Notes: generated by a model from the sequence alone, not told the origin. A DNA stretch of 64,000 bases from Moraxella haemolytica (GCF_030177935.1 NZ_CP089974.1:930001-994000), one strand, 5' to 3'; shown: positions 9,696-19,770, numbered from the stretch's first letter. Made by a program: numbers and translations.

Positions 9696-11126
9696 TTATT
9701 TATTGTCTGCTGATGGCGTATTGTCGGTTTTGGGTAGTATGTACATGCTAGTCAAATTATCTTTAGTGAGATAGTGCCTTGCTGTTTTTTGAATATCTTG
9801 AGGGCTGATGGCTTTTATTTCATCAGGTAGTTTGTCATAACTGTCAGCAGGTAGCCCCATATTCACCAAACCGCCTATCATCTGTGCCTGAGTGCTAATG
9901 CTATCTTGTGTAAAGGTTAGAGCAGAGATGAGAGAGGTGCTAATACGCTGCATTTCATCATCGGTAATTGGCGTATTTTTGGCATTCTCTATGACTTGCA
10001 AAATGGCGTTTTCGGCATCTTGTAGCGATACACTATGAGCGGGTACGCCTTCAATAAAAAATAGTCCATCGCCCATCTCATAGGAATCATAAGATACAGA
10101 AATGCGACTAAACAGCTGTTTTTCACGCACAAGCACACGCTCAAAATAACTAGACATATCGCCATCTAGTATGTATTGAAACAAGGATAGGGCATAAGAG
10201 GTGGTCTTATCGCTGGTGGTGAGTGTTGGCACATTAAATGCCATCATCAGGCTTGGTACTTTGACCGATTGATGTGTGATGGCATGGCGATAGCCTTGAT
10301 GACTGGCTTGCCTTGGTAGTTTTCTTTGGGGTATGTCGGCAGGTTTTTTGTTGCCAAAATATCGCTTGGCAGCTGTTACCACCTCATCATGACTAACATC
10401 TCCTACGACAACAAGCGTAGCATTATTTGGGGCGTAATAAGTGTCATACCAATTTTGTAAATCTTGGGTTGTTAGATTGTCAATATCCTGCATACTGCCG
10501 ATAACAGGGCGTGATTTTGGGCTGTCTGGCTGACTAAGTTTGGAGAATTCTTCATAAGCTTTTGATAGGGGGTTGTCATCAACACGCAAGCGTCGCTCTT
10601 CTTTGATGACCTCTTTTTCGGTGGCAACCTCTTCATCTTTTAGGTGCAGATCTCTCATGCGAAAAGCTTCCATTTGCATGGCAAGGGGATAGTAGCTAGC
10701 AGGAAATAACTCATAATATGCTGTGTGCGTATTGCTAGTAAAGGCGTTGTTTTGACCGCCAAACTCAGCAATCAAGCGGTTATAATCCGTGCGTTTTAGG
10801 TGGGCATTGTCCTTGAACATCATATGCTCCAAAAAATGCGACATACCACCTTTGCCAATCGGCTCATCATCCGAGCCGACCTTGTACCATACTTGTGTCA
10901 TGGCGATGGGAGAGCGGCGATCGGTCTTGGTAACGATGGTTAGTCCATTGGTTAGCACACTTTGTTCATATGGATGGGTTTGGCGAACATTGTCGGTGGT
11001 AACTTTGATTTGACTTGACTGCTCAGTTAGCTGGGGTAGGCTTTGACAGGCGGTCAGCAGAGCACTGATTGCCATGACAATAGGGAGCTTGTTAATGATG
11101 GGTGTTTTTGAGATTATTAGTGTCAT
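9696..11126 (-). CDS. M16 family zinc metallopeptidase, catalytic subunit (lipoprotein)
   Basis: Insulinase-family protease (476 aa). Zinc site HFLEH at His97-His101, followed by the downstream Glu in EVIKEERRLRVDD. The N-terminus has a hydrophobic stretch ending in LLTAC, a lipobox with Cys27, so the enzyme is probably a membrane-anchored periplasmic lipoprotein. It lacks the arginine-tyrosine motif found in its partner gene immediately downstream, and together they look like one split active complex. A small lipoprotein gene lies 62 bp upstream on the same strand. Confidence 0.92.
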   Translation of the reverse strand: MTLIISKTPIINKLPIVMAISALLTACQSLPQLTEQSSQIKVTTDNVRQTHPYEQSVLTNGLTIVTKTDRRSPIAMTQVWYKVGSDDEPIGKGGMSHFLEHMMFKDNAHLKRTDYNRLIAEFGGQNNAFTSNTHTAYYELFPASYYPLAMQMEAFRMRDLHLKDEEVATEKEVIKEERRLRVDDNPLSKAYEEFSKLSQPDSPKSRPVIGSMQDIDNLTTQDLQNWYDTYYAPNNATLVVVGDVSHDEVVTAAKRYFGNKKPADIPQRKLPRQASHQGYRHAITHQSVKVPSLMMAFNVPTLTTSDKTTSYALSLFQYILDGDMSSYFERVLVREKQLFSRISVSYDSYEMGDGLFFIEGVPAHSVSLQDAENAILQVIENAKNTPITDDEMQRISTSLISALTFTQDSISTQAQMIGGLVNMGLPADSYDKLPDEIKAISPQDIQKTARHYLTKDNLTSMYILPKTDNTPSADNK

Positions 11127-11188
11127 TGGTCTTATGCCTTTTTTTGTTTAAATGGTTTGGTTTTGTTGGCTACAGTTGAATGGGTCAA

Positions 11189-11323
11189 TTAAAGACCTGT
11201 TCCGACCATGACGCTTGCAGTGGGTTTGATGGCAATGCCGTTGGGCGACTGACAAGCACTAAGTAGGCTGATGACAGTTGTTAGCATGATGATAGAAATG
11301 GTGTGATTGCGATATTTCATCAT
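11189..11323 (-). CDS. Small lipoprotein, 44 aa
   Basis: Short gene with MMKYRNHTIS, a hydrophobic core and the lipobox LLSAC, so the mature part is only about 22 residues (CQSPNGIAIKPTASVMVGTGL). The start at the ATGATG pair is chosen because AAGGAAAC precedes it by a suitable distance and the signal peptide begins there; a longer in-frame reading upstream has no such features. It lies 62 bp before the M16 catalytic subunit with no terminator between, so it probably shares that transcript. Function unknown. Confidence 0.7.
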   Translation of the reverse strand: MMKYRNHTISIIMLTTVISLLSACQSPNGIAIKPTASVMVGTGL

Positions 11324-11571
11324 AGTTTCCTTGCATTTGAATAAAAGAATAAATAAGTAAATAACGGTCAAATTTACAGTCATGCCAAATGAATCATTTC
11401 GCACATGAGATATGGCCGTGCTTGAAATACAGTTCATTTGTCCTTATGTAGTGGCTTTAGCATTATAAATAAAAGCAAATACTCTTGCTAGTAAAACTTA
11501 CATATCACAAACAGTTTGTCATGATAAAACAAGGTAATGATAAGTTGCACATGGCTTACGGTTATCCTAAG

Positions 11572-11599
11572 TTGTGATGTGACTAAGTTGTGCTATAAT
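11572..11599 (+). promoter_or_regulatory. Promoter for the small acidic ORF and ftsY
   Basis: TTGTGA (-35), 16 nt, TATAAT (-10) preceded by TGC, an extended -10 element. It lies 21 bp before the first ATG. Confidence 0.6.
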
Positions 11600-11619
11600 A
11601 ATGAACAATAGGTAATAAC

Positions 11620-11820
11620 ATGAAAGACATCAAAAATACCATTCATCAATCCGATGCCAATCTTAAAGAGTCATCTGATGAGTTAAAAGAGCTTGATGAA
11701 TTCGTACCACTGACCACACAGCCATCATTGGCTGAGAATGAAGATGATGCACGCCATGAGGTCATTGGTAACGACAATCAGCAAAAAGAGGTGGTTGTAC
11801 CCATCATGCCATTGGTATAA
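11620..11820 (+). CDS. Small acidic protein upstream of ftsY
   Basis: Hypothetical 66-aa protein, strongly acidic and hydrophilic (many Asp and Glu, e.g. SSDELKELDEF), ending in a short hydrophobic tail VVVPIMPLV. It sits 21 bp after a good promoter and 63 bp before ftsY, in the same reading frame as ftsY but separated from it by several stop codons. The acidity resembles the N-terminal A domain that many FtsY proteins have and this one lacks. I do not recognise it as a named family. Confidence 0.5.
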   Translation: MKDIKNTIHQSDANLKESSDELKELDEFVPLTTQPSLAENEDDARHEVIGNDNQQKEVVVPIMPLV

Positions 11821-11883
11821 TATAGTATTCTTTTTATTTCCTGAATGCTTGAATAATAAACAAAAATAAACAGTGAGTAACTC

Positions 11884-12819
11884 ATGAGCGAAAAACAAGG
11901 CTGGTTTAGCCGCATGAAGCAAGGACTGTCCAAGTCTAGCAAAAACCTAACAGAGGGGCTGATGACTGCTTTGGTTGGTGGTAAAGAGATTGATGATGAA
12001 CTCTTAGAAGAGGTGGAAGATCAATTACTTGTTGCTGATATTGGCGTTGATGCAACCAATCGCATCATCAAGAGCTTGACCGAACAAACCGCTCGTGGCG
12101 ATTTGATTTATTCGCATTCGCTATATAAAGCCCTAAAAAAAGAGTTGGTGGAGATTCTTACTCCTAAGGTTGAGCCACTGGTTATAGATACCACCAAAAA
12201 ACCTTTTGTTATCTTAATGGTAGGTGTTAATGGCGTGGGTAAGACCACCACCATCGGCAAACTTGCCAAACGACTACAAGCAGAGGGTAAATCTGTCATG
12301 CTTGCTGCAGGCGATACTTTTCGTGCAGCCGCCACCGAACAACTACAAATTTGGGGTGAAAGAAATGACATTCCTGTGGTAGCACAAGGTCATGGAGCGG
12401 ATAGTGCATCGGTTGTTTTTGATGCCATGCAGTCGGCTCGTGCAAAGGGTATTGATGTGTTGATTGCCGATACAGCAGGGCGATTGCAGAATAAAACACA
12501 TCTGATGAACGAGCTTGAAAAGGTTGTTCGTGTCATGAAAAAAGCCGATGAAACAGCCCCGCATGAAACGATGATTGTTCTAGATGCTGGCACGGGTCAA
12601 AACGCCATCAATCAAGTGCAGATTTTCTCTGAAGCTGTACCGCTATCAGGCATCAGTATTACTAAGCTAGATGGTACAGCAAAAGGTGGGGTAGTCTTTA
12701 ATGTCGCCCAAAACACCAATGTGCCGATTCGCTATATTGGCGTGGGCGAAGGAATTGATGATTTGCAATCATTTGATCCAAATGAGTTTGTTGAAGCATT
12801 ATTTGATGAAGAAAAATAA
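11884..12819 (+). CDS. ftsY: Signal recognition particle receptor FtsY
   Basis: GTPase that docks SRP-bound ribosomes at the inner membrane. The N and G domains are complete: P-loop GVNGVGKTTTIGKLA (about 113-127), DTFRAAATEQL, DTAGRLQN, and TKLDGTAKGG with the closing GVGEGIDDLQ. At 311 aa it lacks the long acidic A domain of E. coli FtsY and begins directly at the membrane-binding amphipathic region (WFSRMKQGLSKSSKNLTEGL). A small acidic ORF lies upstream. A hairpin terminator follows the stop. Confidence 0.96.
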   Translation: MSEKQGWFSRMKQGLSKSSKNLTEGLMTALVGGKEIDDELLEEVEDQLLVADIGVDATNRIIKSLTEQTARGDLIYSHSLYKALKKELVEILTPKVEPLVIDTTKKPFVILMVGVNGVGKTTTIGKLAKRLQAEGKSVMLAAGDTFRAAATEQLQIWGERNDIPVVAQGHGADSASVVFDAMQSARAKGIDVLIADTAGRLQNKTHLMNELEKVVRVMKKADETAPHETMIVLDAGTGQNAINQVQIFSEAVPLSGISITKLDGTAKGGVVFNVAQNTNVPIRYIGVGEGIDDLQSFDPNEFVEALFDEEK

Positions 12820-12822
12820 ATT

Positions 12823-12858
12823 AAAATACCGTAGAATAATGATTTTACGGTATTTTTT
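12823..12858 (+). terminator. Terminator of ftsY
   Basis: Perfect 11-bp stem (AAAATACCGTA with TACGGTATTTT), 12-nt loop and a run of T. Confidence 0.85.
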
Positions 12859-12969
12859 TATGATTTGAATGCTTGATAAGGTGTTTGGTTTTTATTTATC
12901 AGATGGTTGTTGGCTGTTTAAGGCAGTGGTTAATTGTTTATGTATGTTACAATCGGTTAGGATAAATAT

Positions 12970-13530
12970 ATGGCTATCATTAGCACGCATTACACACCAC
13001 CACATCAGTTGCCCACCATCAGCTTAACCATCAAAGATGGTAGGCTTGTTTTACTAGATTGGTATGATGGCAAGACGCAATGCCTGCTTGCTAAGGTGGG
13101 TGAAAGTAGCCTTTGGGTTGGGCATAACTTTCTAGATGCTTTTGATTTAGACCAAGCGGTCGCTTTGATGACAATCAATCAACTGGATGAGTATTTTGCA
13201 GGACGCCGTACAGTCTTTGATATACCACTGGATTTGTCTTATGGCACGGCATTTGAACAGTCAGTTTGGCAGGCTTTGCAAGCTGTAGAATATGGCACAA
13301 CCATCAGTTATGCCACGCTTGCTCAAAACATCAACAAGCCTACTGCCTATCGTGCTTGTGCTAATGCTAATGGCAAAAACCCCATCAGTATTGTCGTGCC
13401 ATGCCACAGAGTCATCGCATCAGATGGTGGTATTGGTGGTTATACAGGTGGGGTTCACATCAAAAGAACATTACTGGATTTGGAATGTCGCACAATGGCA
13501 CAGCACAAGGGTGCAATGAGCGGTTACTAA
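12970..13530 (+). CDS. ogt: Methylated-DNA--[protein]-cysteine S-methyltransferase
   Basis: Suicide repair protein that transfers the alkyl group from O6-alkylguanine to its own Cys. The acceptor motif is VVPCHRVI in the C-terminal domain, with the helix-turn-helix-type segment TTISYATLAQNINKPTAYRACANANGKN split before it and the closing GGYTGGVHIKRTLLDLE. At 186 aa it is Ogt-sized, without an Ada regulatory domain. Single gene between ftsY and pyrD. Confidence 0.93.
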   Translation: MAIISTHYTPPHQLPTISLTIKDGRLVLLDWYDGKTQCLLAKVGESSLWVGHNFLDAFDLDQAVALMTINQLDEYFAGRRTVFDIPLDLSYGTAFEQSVWQALQAVEYGTTISYATLAQNINKPTAYRACANANGKNPISIVVPCHRVIASDGGIGGYTGGVHIKRTLLDLECRTMAQHKGAMSGY

Positions 13531-13610
13531 TTTGAATTGGGGTGAATTGACAACTCTTTATCTTTTATTCACAAAGTTCATGAAAAGCTATATCGCAGGC
13601 GGTGTAGCTG

Positions 13611-13619
13611 TGTTATAAT
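13611..13619 (+). promoter_or_regulatory. Extended -10 element upstream of pyrD
   Basis: TGTTATAAT, a TGN-TATAAT extended -10 located 46 bp before the pyrD start. No good -35 was seen at the expected spacing. Confidence 0.4.
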
Positions 13620-13665
13620 TAAACGATTTTTCTTTTTACTTATCTGATTTAGGGAGTTTGTCTTT

Positions 13666-14694
13666 ATGTCGTATGCACTACTTCGCCCGCTCTTATTTAA
13701 TATGGAGCCAGAGTATGCACATGAACTTACCCTAAGTATGCTGGATAAGGCCTATCATGCAGGTCTGCTTGGTTTTGGCTATTCCAAGCAGGCACTACCT
13801 ACCACTTGCATGGGGGTAAAGCTACTTAATCCTGTGGGATTGGCGGCAGGACTAGATAAGAATGGCTCGCACATTGATGCTTTAAGTGAGTTGGGTTTTG
13901 GCTTTTTAGAGATTGGTACGGTAACGCCACGACCACAGTCGGGCAATGACAAACCAAGATTATTTCGCATTCAGCGAGCAGGGGCGATTATCAATCGCAT
14001 GGGCTTTAATAACGATGGCGTCGATAAGATGATTCAAAACATAGAGCGATCCAAATATCAAGGCGTACTTGGTATCAACATCGGCAAAAATGCCATCACT
14101 CCTGTTGAAAACGCCTTAGATGATTATGTTTACTGCCTTGAGAGAGTCTATCCTTATGCCAGTTACATCACCATCAATATCTCAAGTCCTAACACCAAAA
14201 ACCTGCGAAGTCTGCAAGGTGGCGACGCTTTATCTGCTCTGTTAGATGGCATCAAAACTTGCCATACACGCTTGGCGAATAATTACGGTTTTTATGTACC
14301 ACTTGCTCTAAAAATAGCCCCTGATTTAGACGAATATCAAGTTGATGAGATTGCTCATACGGTACTATCATTTGACATAGATGGTCTGATTGCTACCAAC
14401 ACAACGCTGTCTCGTGTGGGTGTGGAAGACTATAAATATGCTGATGAGTCAGGTGGGTTGTCGGGTCGTCCTGTGAGTCATATCAGCACAAAAATCCTAT
14501 CCATGTTTCATGACCGTCTGTTGGATAAGGTGGATTTGATTGGTGTGGGTGGCATTGACGAAGGAGAGCTTGCCGCCAAAAAAATCAGAGCAGGAGCAAA
14601 AGCTGTGCAGATTTTCTCTGGAATAATTTATAGAGGTCCTGCATTGGTGGGCGACTGCGTACAAGCGATTGCAAACCATCAGGACCGCACATGA
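13666..14694 (+). CDS. pyrD: Dihydroorotate dehydrogenase (quinone), class 2
   Basis: Membrane-associated FMN enzyme that oxidises dihydroorotate to orotate with quinone, the fourth step of pyrimidine synthesis. The N-terminal amphipathic extension ([19 protein letters not shown]) marks class 2. FMN and catalytic regions are visible: [31 protein letters not shown] with the class-2 catalytic Ser, ATNTT and GVGGI. Length 342 aa is normal. The stop overlaps the cvpA start (ATGA), so the two are translationally coupled. Confidence 0.97.
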   Translation: MSYALLRPLLFNMEPEYAHELTLSMLDKAYHAGLLGFGYSKQALPTTCMGVKLLNPVGLAAGLDKNGSHIDALSELGFGFLEIGTVTPRPQSGNDKPRLFRIQRAGAIINRMGFNNDGVDKMIQNIERSKYQGVLGINIGKNAITPVENALDDYVYCLERVYPYASYITINISSPNTKNLRSLQGGDALSALLDGIKTCHTRLANNYGFYVPLALKIAPDLDEYQVDEIAHTVLSFDIDGLIATNTTLSRVGVEDYKYADESGGLSGRPVSHISTKILSMFHDRLLDKVDLIGVGGIDEGELAAKKIRAGAKAVQIFSGIIYRGPALVGDCVQAIANHQDRT

Positions 14695-15221
14695 ATGGAC
14701 TGATAGAGTCAATGACTTTCATTGACATTGTCATCTTATTTGTGGTGCTTTTAGATATGTGGCGTGGCTTTGGGGCTGGATTTGTTAAGTCGGTAGTCTC
14801 TTTGGTGTCTTGGTTTTTGGCATTAGTGATTGCATCACGCACCGCCAAAGACATTGCCCCCATGCTAAATATCTTGACAGACAATACCGTCTTACAAATT
14901 GCAGCTGCATTCTTACTGGTGGTATTGGTGGTCATTGCCATGACGCACGCCGTTGCACTCATGCTAAACAGCATCACCAAAAGCCTGCATTTAGGCTTTG
15001 TTAACCGTATCTTAGGTGGCGTGCTTGGCATTATAACAGGCGTTCTAAAAGTATTGGTCATTCTTAGTGTTACATCGCCACTATTGTCTTACCTGCCAAA
15101 TTGGCAAGATTCTATTTTGGCACAAAATCTACTGCCATTAGCTCCGATTGCCACAGAACTCTTAAAAGAAGTGCTGGGCGAAGCATGGCAACAAATTCAA
15201 AATCCTTATCAATCATCTTAA
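14691..15221 (+). CDS. cvpA: CvpA family membrane protein
   Basis: Small inner-membrane protein (176 aa) of the colicin V production family, with about four hydrophobic segments and the family start [29 protein letters not shown]. In E. coli cvpA precedes purF, as it does here (12 bp gap), supporting the name. Its biochemical function is not settled; roles in colicin export and envelope homeostasis have been reported. The start overlaps the end of pyrD. Confidence 0.9.
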   Translation: MNGLIESMTFIDIVILFVVLLDMWRGFGAGFVKSVVSLVSWFLALVIASRTAKDIAPMLNILTDNTVLQIAAAFLLVVLVVIAMTHAVALMLNSITKSLHLGFVNRILGGVLGIITGVLKVLVILSVTSPLLSYLPNWQDSILAQNLLPLAPIATELLKEVLGEAWQQIQNPYQSS

Positions 15222-15232
15222 TGGAGTGAACT

Positions 15233-16756
15233 ATGTGTGGTGTAATTGGCATTGTGGCACATGAGCCTGTTAATCAGATGTTATACGATGGTCTAACCAT
15301 GCTTCAGCACCGTGGGCAGGATGCAGCAGGTATTGTTACCTTAAAAGATGGTCGTTTATATCTACGCAAAGACAATGGCATGGTTCGAGATGTGTTTTTA
15401 AACAAACACATGGTGCGTTTGGTGGGTAATTTTGGCATCGGTCATGTGCGTTACCCAACTGCAGGTACATCAAGCACTGCTGAGGCTCAGCCACTGTATG
15501 TGAATTCGCCTTATGGCATCGCTTTGGCACATAATGGCAACTTAACCAATGCTGATACGCTTGCCAAAGAGCTATTTGAAAATGACCACCGCCATTTAAA
15601 TACTGGTTCAGATTCTGAAGTTCTTTTAAATATTTTTGCTAATGAATTGCAAAAATCCACCAAGACCAATCTTGCTCCAAATGATATTTTTGAGGCATTA
15701 CAAGCCGTCTATCAACGCTGTGAAGGTGCTTATGGTGTGGTAGCAATTATTGCAGGGCATGGGCTATTGGCGTTTCGAGACCCAAATGGCATTCGTCCGC
15801 TCGTTTATGGTCAAAGAATTGGCGAAAAAGGGGTGGAGTATGTTGTGGCATCTGAGTCGGTCGCCATTCAGGCACTGGGTTTTGAGATGGTGCGTGATGT
15901 TGCCCCTGGTGAGGCAATTTTTATTGATTTAGAGCATAATCTACACACCAAGCAGTGCATTAAAGATGTCAAACATACCCCTTGTATTTTTGAGTATGTG
16001 TATTTTGCTCGTCCTGATTCTATCATTGATAATATATCGGTGCATAAGGCTCGTATGCGTATGGGCGAAAAACTCGCCCAAAAAATCATTCGTGAGTGGG
16101 GTGAAGATCACGGCATTGATGTGGTAATCCCTATCCCTGACACCTCACGCAACTCAGCTCTTGAGCTTGCCACACACCTAAATGTCAAATATCGTGAAGG
16201 TTTTAATAAAAATCGCTATATTGGGCGGACCTTTATCATGCCTGGTCAAGGACAGCGTAAAAAAAGCGTCCGACAAAAGCTAAACGCCATTCCACTTGAA
16301 TTTAAAAATAAAAATGTTCTATTGGTGGATGATTCTATTGTGCGTGGTACAACTTGCCATGAAATTGTTCAGATGGCACGAGATGCAGGTGCTAAAAATG
16401 TGTTCTTTGCCTCTGCTGCCCCTGAGGTTAAATTCCCCAATGTTTATGGCATTGATATGCCGTCTCGTAGTGAGTTAATTTCATCAGGTCGTAGCGTCCA
16501 AGAAGTCTGCAAGATTATTGGTGCTGATCGTTTGATTTTCCAAGACTTAGATGATTTGATTGAGGCGGTAAACAATACAAAATATAGCAGCGTCAATGAA
16601 TTTGATTGCTCAGTCTTTGATGGTAACTATGTTGCAGGCGGTATTGATGAAGCTTATCTAAATGCCCTACAAAATAGACGCAATGATGCTGCCAAGAATA
16701 CAAGCGTTGCCATTGTTGAGACGCCTGTTGATATCACTGGTATCGCTGATGACTAA
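15233..16756 (+). CDS. purF: Amidophosphoribosyltransferase
   Basis: Commits PRPP to purine synthesis by making phosphoribosylamine from glutamine. Class II glutaminase domain first, with nucleophile Cys2 exposed after Met removal (MCGVIGIV), then GHVRYPT and NGNLTN. The phosphoribosyltransferase domain follows, with the PRPP loop [13 protein letters not shown] at about 362-374. 507 aa, full length. The last gene of the pyrD-cvpA-purF cluster, linking pyrimidine and purine synthesis in one transcription unit. Confidence 0.97.
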   Translation: MCGVIGIVAHEPVNQMLYDGLTMLQHRGQDAAGIVTLKDGRLYLRKDNGMVRDVFLNKHMVRLVGNFGIGHVRYPTAGTSSTAEAQPLYVNSPYGIALAHNGNLTNADTLAKELFENDHRHLNTGSDSEVLLNIFANELQKSTKTNLAPNDIFEALQAVYQRCEGAYGVVAIIAGHGLLAFRDPNGIRPLVYGQRIGEKGVEYVVASESVAIQALGFEMVRDVAPGEAIFIDLEHNLHTKQCIKDVKHTPCIFEYVYFARPDSIIDNISVHKARMRMGEKLAQKIIREWGEDHGIDVVIPIPDTSRNSALELATHLNVKYREGFNKNRYIGRTFIMPGQGQRKKSVRQKLNAIPLEFKNKNVLLVDDSIVRGTTCHEIVQMARDAGAKNVFFASAAPEVKFPNVYGIDMPSRSELISSGRSVQEVCKIIGADRLIFQDLDDLIEAVNNTKYSSVNEFDCSVFDGNYVAGGIDEAYLNALQNRRNDAAKNTSVAIVETPVDITGIADD

Positions 16757-16940
16757 CTGATGTTGTAACCGTTTGTGTGATAAATTAGGTCGTTGTTTTG
16801 CGACTTATTCTATGAGCTGGTGTTCATGGTGTTTTATCATTTCAAACTTACTGGTCTTAGCCAAGAATAACCAAAAAATTATTCGACATTTTTTTGATTG
16901 TGCGTTAAAGTAGCCCCTTTTTAGTATTTGTGGTAATCTT

Positions 16941-18278
16941 ATGAACTTTAATAAGCCATTATTTATCGTCTCAGCACTAAGCATGGCAGTGTTATCTGCT
17001 TGTACCAGTACCACTCCTGTTAAACCACCCATTCAGGTGGTGGGTGCCAATACCCCCACACCAAAGCCAGTGATTGTGCAGACGCCAGTCATACAACCAC
17101 AAATCAAACCATCTGTGCAGATTCAACAAGTCAAACCACCTTTGCAGATTCAACAAGCACAACAGCACTATGCCAGCTTTGATGAATGGAAACAAGATTT
17201 TATCGCACGCACCATCAATCAAGGCTATCAGGCAGATCAAGTCTATGCTTTGATGAATGGTGCTAGCCTAAATCAACAAGTGATTGATCTTGACCGCTCA
17301 CAGGCAGAATTTACAAAAATGCCTTGGGAGTATGTAAATGCTGCGACATCAACAGGTCGTATCAAACAAGGTCGTGCCAAGATTGCCCAGTACCCAATAA
17401 CCTTTAATAATGCTGAGTCCAACTATGGCGTACCAAAAGAAATCGTCGCTGCCATTTGGGGTATGGAGTCATCTTTTGGTGCAGGCATGGGCAACATGGA
17501 TTTGGTGAATGCCTTATCAACTTTGGCGTATGATGGTCGCCGCCGAGAGTTTGCTGAAAGTCAGCTGATTGCCATGCTTGTTATGGTGAATCGTGGCGAT
17601 GCTAATATCCCACAGCTTAAGGGTTCTTGGGCAGGTGGCATGGGGCATACCCAATTTATCCCAAGTACATGGATTAAAGAAGGTATTGATGGTAATCAAG
17701 ACGGTCAAATCAGCCCTTGGGGTATTGGGGATTCACTAAATTCAACCGCAAGCTATCTAAAAAATTCAGGCTGGATATCAGGTCTGATGCCTTATTATGA
17801 AGTCTCTATACCCAGTGGGTTTAATCATCAGCTCCTAGATACAAAGCAAAGTTTGGATGCGTGGCGACAAGCAGGATTAATCTCAATGACAGATGAGTAC
17901 TTAGGCGGTCAGGCAATGGCTGAACTATGGCTACCTGCGGGGATACATGGTCCTGCATTGCTATTGACCCAAAACTTCAATGTCATTCGAATATACAACA
18001 ACTCATCAAGTTATGCTCTGGCAGTATCACTACTTGCCAGACGCATCGGTGGTGGTAGTGGCTTGGTGGCATCATGGCCAACCCATGAAGAGCCGTTGTC
18101 TCGTACGCAGATTCAAGTCTTACAAAGAACCTTAACTGCACAGGGTTTTGACACAGGTGGTGTTGATGGTGTTGCAGGGGCAAATACCCGCCGAGCATTT
18201 GCTCGCTGGCAGGCAGCCAATGGTCAAATCCCTGACGGCTTTATTAGCCAAGATAGTGCCTACAGTCTGATTTGGTAA
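16941..18278 (+). CDS. Lytic murein transglycosylase, MltB family, with peptidoglycan-binding domain
   Basis: Outer-membrane-type lipoprotein that cleaves peptidoglycan glycosidic bonds. Signal peptide ends in the lipobox VLSAC (Cys about 21). A Pro/Gln-rich linker to about residue 75 contains short repeats of the VQIQQ type. The SLT_2 domain follows, with the catalytic Glu in IWGMESSFGAG and GGMGHTQFIPSTW. A C-terminal PG_binding_1 domain (about 382-445; LQRTLTAQGFDTGGVDGVAGANTRRA) is present. The 445-aa architecture matches the subgroup sometimes called MltB_2 rather than E. coli MltB itself. Confidence 0.93.
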   Translation: MNFNKPLFIVSALSMAVLSACTSTTPVKPPIQVVGANTPTPKPVIVQTPVIQPQIKPSVQIQQVKPPLQIQQAQQHYASFDEWKQDFIARTINQGYQADQVYALMNGASLNQQVIDLDRSQAEFTKMPWEYVNAATSTGRIKQGRAKIAQYPITFNNAESNYGVPKEIVAAIWGMESSFGAGMGNMDLVNALSTLAYDGRRREFAESQLIAMLVMVNRGDANIPQLKGSWAGGMGHTQFIPSTWIKEGIDGNQDGQISPWGIGDSLNSTASYLKNSGWISGLMPYYEVSIPSGFNHQLLDTKQSLDAWRQAGLISMTDEYLGGQAMAELWLPAGIHGPALLLTQNFNVIRIYNNSSSYALAVSLLARRIGGGSGLVASWPTHEEPLSRTQIQVLQRTLTAQGFDTGGVDGVAGANTRRAFARWQAANGQIPDGFISQDSAYSLIW

Positions 18279-18589
18279 TCACTAATGGCTATCCTACGGC
18301 CATCAGTGATTACATATAAAAAACCAAGCTATCTATATCGCTTGGTTTTTTATATGGGCAATCTTTAGGTTATTAAAAAATCATTAAATCCATATGGGAT
18401 TGTGCTTTGATAATATCAAGCCAAGCAAACCGATGTCTTTATGCTATTGATGTGTTATTTTTAATCACCTTGTTTAATCATAAAATCGCCATCAATAAAA
18501 AAATTTTATGCTTTTTTGGTTAATAATTCTCAAAAATCATGGTATTATTACCAATATTTCATTGACTACTTTAATCTCAAGGAATCGTC
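18279..18589 (+). other. Intergenic region between the transglycosylase gene and pheA
   Basis: This 311-bp stretch holds two hairpins near its left end: an imperfect one with AATCACTAATGGC/GCCATCAGTGATT arms, and the terminator at 18314-18355. The remaining 230 bp before pheA are AT-rich. I see no phenylalanine-rich leader peptide or attenuator and no convincing promoter hexamers. Confidence 0.6.
18314..18355 (+). terminator. Terminator of the lytic transglycosylase gene
   Basis: Perfect 16-bp stem (core ACCAAGC/GCTTGGT), 10-nt loop, T-rich 3' arm. Confidence 0.88.
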
Positions 18590-19696
18590 ATGACAGATAA
18601 TAACACTTCTTTAGATGCCAGCAAAATCAAAGATTTGCGTCATAAGATTGATGGTATTGACGAGCAAATTCAATCACTAATCAATGAGCGTGCTACCATT
18701 GCTCAAGAGGTCGCCCGTGCCAAAAAAGACCACGAAAACCATCCAATCTTTTATCGTCCAGAACGAGAAGCTCAAGTCCTAAAAGCAGTCATGGCTCGTA
18801 ACACAGGTCCATTGTCTGGCGAAAAAATGGCACGCTTATTTCGTGAGATTATGTCTGTCTGTCTAGAGCTTGAAGCCCCTCAAAAAGTCGCTTTCTTGGG
18901 TCCTATTGGCACATTTACGCACGCTGCCGCATTAAAACATTTTGGTAAAGCAGCCACTACCGTACCGCTTGCAACCATCACAGATGTGTTCCGTGAGGTT
19001 GAATCTGGTGCTGCCATGTATGGCGTTGTGCCTGTTGAGAACTCATCAGAAGGCGTGGTAAATCACACCTTAGATGCGTTTTTGGGGTCAAGCCTTAGAA
19101 TCATTGGTGAAGTGGAGATGCCTATTCATCATAACTTCTTGGTGGCAGAACACACCAAAGTTGATAGTCTAAGTCGCATTTATGCTCATCAGCAAACCCT
19201 TGCACAATGTCGCCATTGGCTTGATGTCAATTTTCCAAATGTGGAGCGAGTGGCGGTATCATCAAATGGCGAAGCAGCCAAACGCTTACAGCACGAATGG
19301 CACTCTGCCGCCATTGCAGGTGATGTGGCAGTGGCAGAATATGGCTTACATAAGCTGTACGAAAATATTGAGGACAATCCTAATAACACCACCAGATTTC
19401 TCATCATTGGTCATGAAGCGGTATCGCCAAGCGGTCAAGATAAGACTTCCATCGTGGTATCAAGCCCAGACCGTGCAGGTGCTTTGATTGAGATTTTAGA
19501 ACCACTCAAAAAGCATGGCGTATCCATGACCAGTATTGAGACTCGCCCAGAGCGTCCAAATAAGTGGGCTTATGTCTTCTTCATTGACATGAATGGTCAT
19601 ATCAATGAGGATAATGTACAGTCCGCCATTGATGAGATTGCCAAGATTACAAAAGATGTGCGAGTACTTGGTTCATACCCAAAAGCAGTACTGTAA
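18590..19696 (+). CDS. pheA: Bifunctional chorismate mutase / prephenate dehydratase (P-protein)
   Basis: Makes phenylpyruvate for phenylalanine synthesis. Three modules: AroQ chorismate mutase (about 10-90, with LRHKIDGIDEQIQSLINER), prephenate dehydratase (about 97-275, with FLGPIGTFTHAAA and ENSSEGVVNHTLD), and a C-terminal ACT domain (about 285-365; DRAGALIEILEPL...TSIETRPER) that normally binds Phe for feedback inhibition. 368 aa is the standard length. tyrA follows after 74 bp with only a weak hairpin between them, so co-transcription is plausible. Confidence 0.96.
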   Translation: MTDNNTSLDASKIKDLRHKIDGIDEQIQSLINERATIAQEVARAKKDHENHPIFYRPEREAQVLKAVMARNTGPLSGEKMARLFREIMSVCLELEAPQKVAFLGPIGTFTHAAALKHFGKAATTVPLATITDVFREVESGAAMYGVVPVENSSEGVVNHTLDAFLGSSLRIIGEVEMPIHHNFLVAEHTKVDSLSRIYAHQQTLAQCRHWLDVNFPNVERVAVSSNGEAAKRLQHEWHSAAIAGDVAVAEYGLHKLYENIEDNPNNTTRFLIIGHEAVSPSGQDKTSIVVSSPDRAGALIEILEPLKKHGVSMTSIETRPERPNKWAYVFFIDMNGHINEDNVQSAIDEIAKITKDVRVLGSYPKAVL

Positions 19697-19716
19697 TTTT
19701 TGCAAATAATTTGTTG

Positions 19717-19743
19717 ATTGGGCTTTTTATGTAAAAGCCCAAT
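19717..19743 (+). terminator. Hairpin between pheA and tyrA
   Basis: Perfect 11-bp stem ATTGGGCTTTT/AAAAGCCCAAT around 5 nt, but no U-tract follows on the plus strand. It may be a weak terminator or an mRNA-stabilising hairpin rather than a full stop. Confidence 0.45.
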
Positions 19744-19770
19744 ATTCACAGTTAGCTTAAGGCAAAAATC

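Noticed and set aside
18509-18600. Possible leader peptide overlapping the pheA start
   Set aside because: The short frame has no run of Phe codons, no paired terminator/antiterminator hairpins, and only overlaps pheA by chance.
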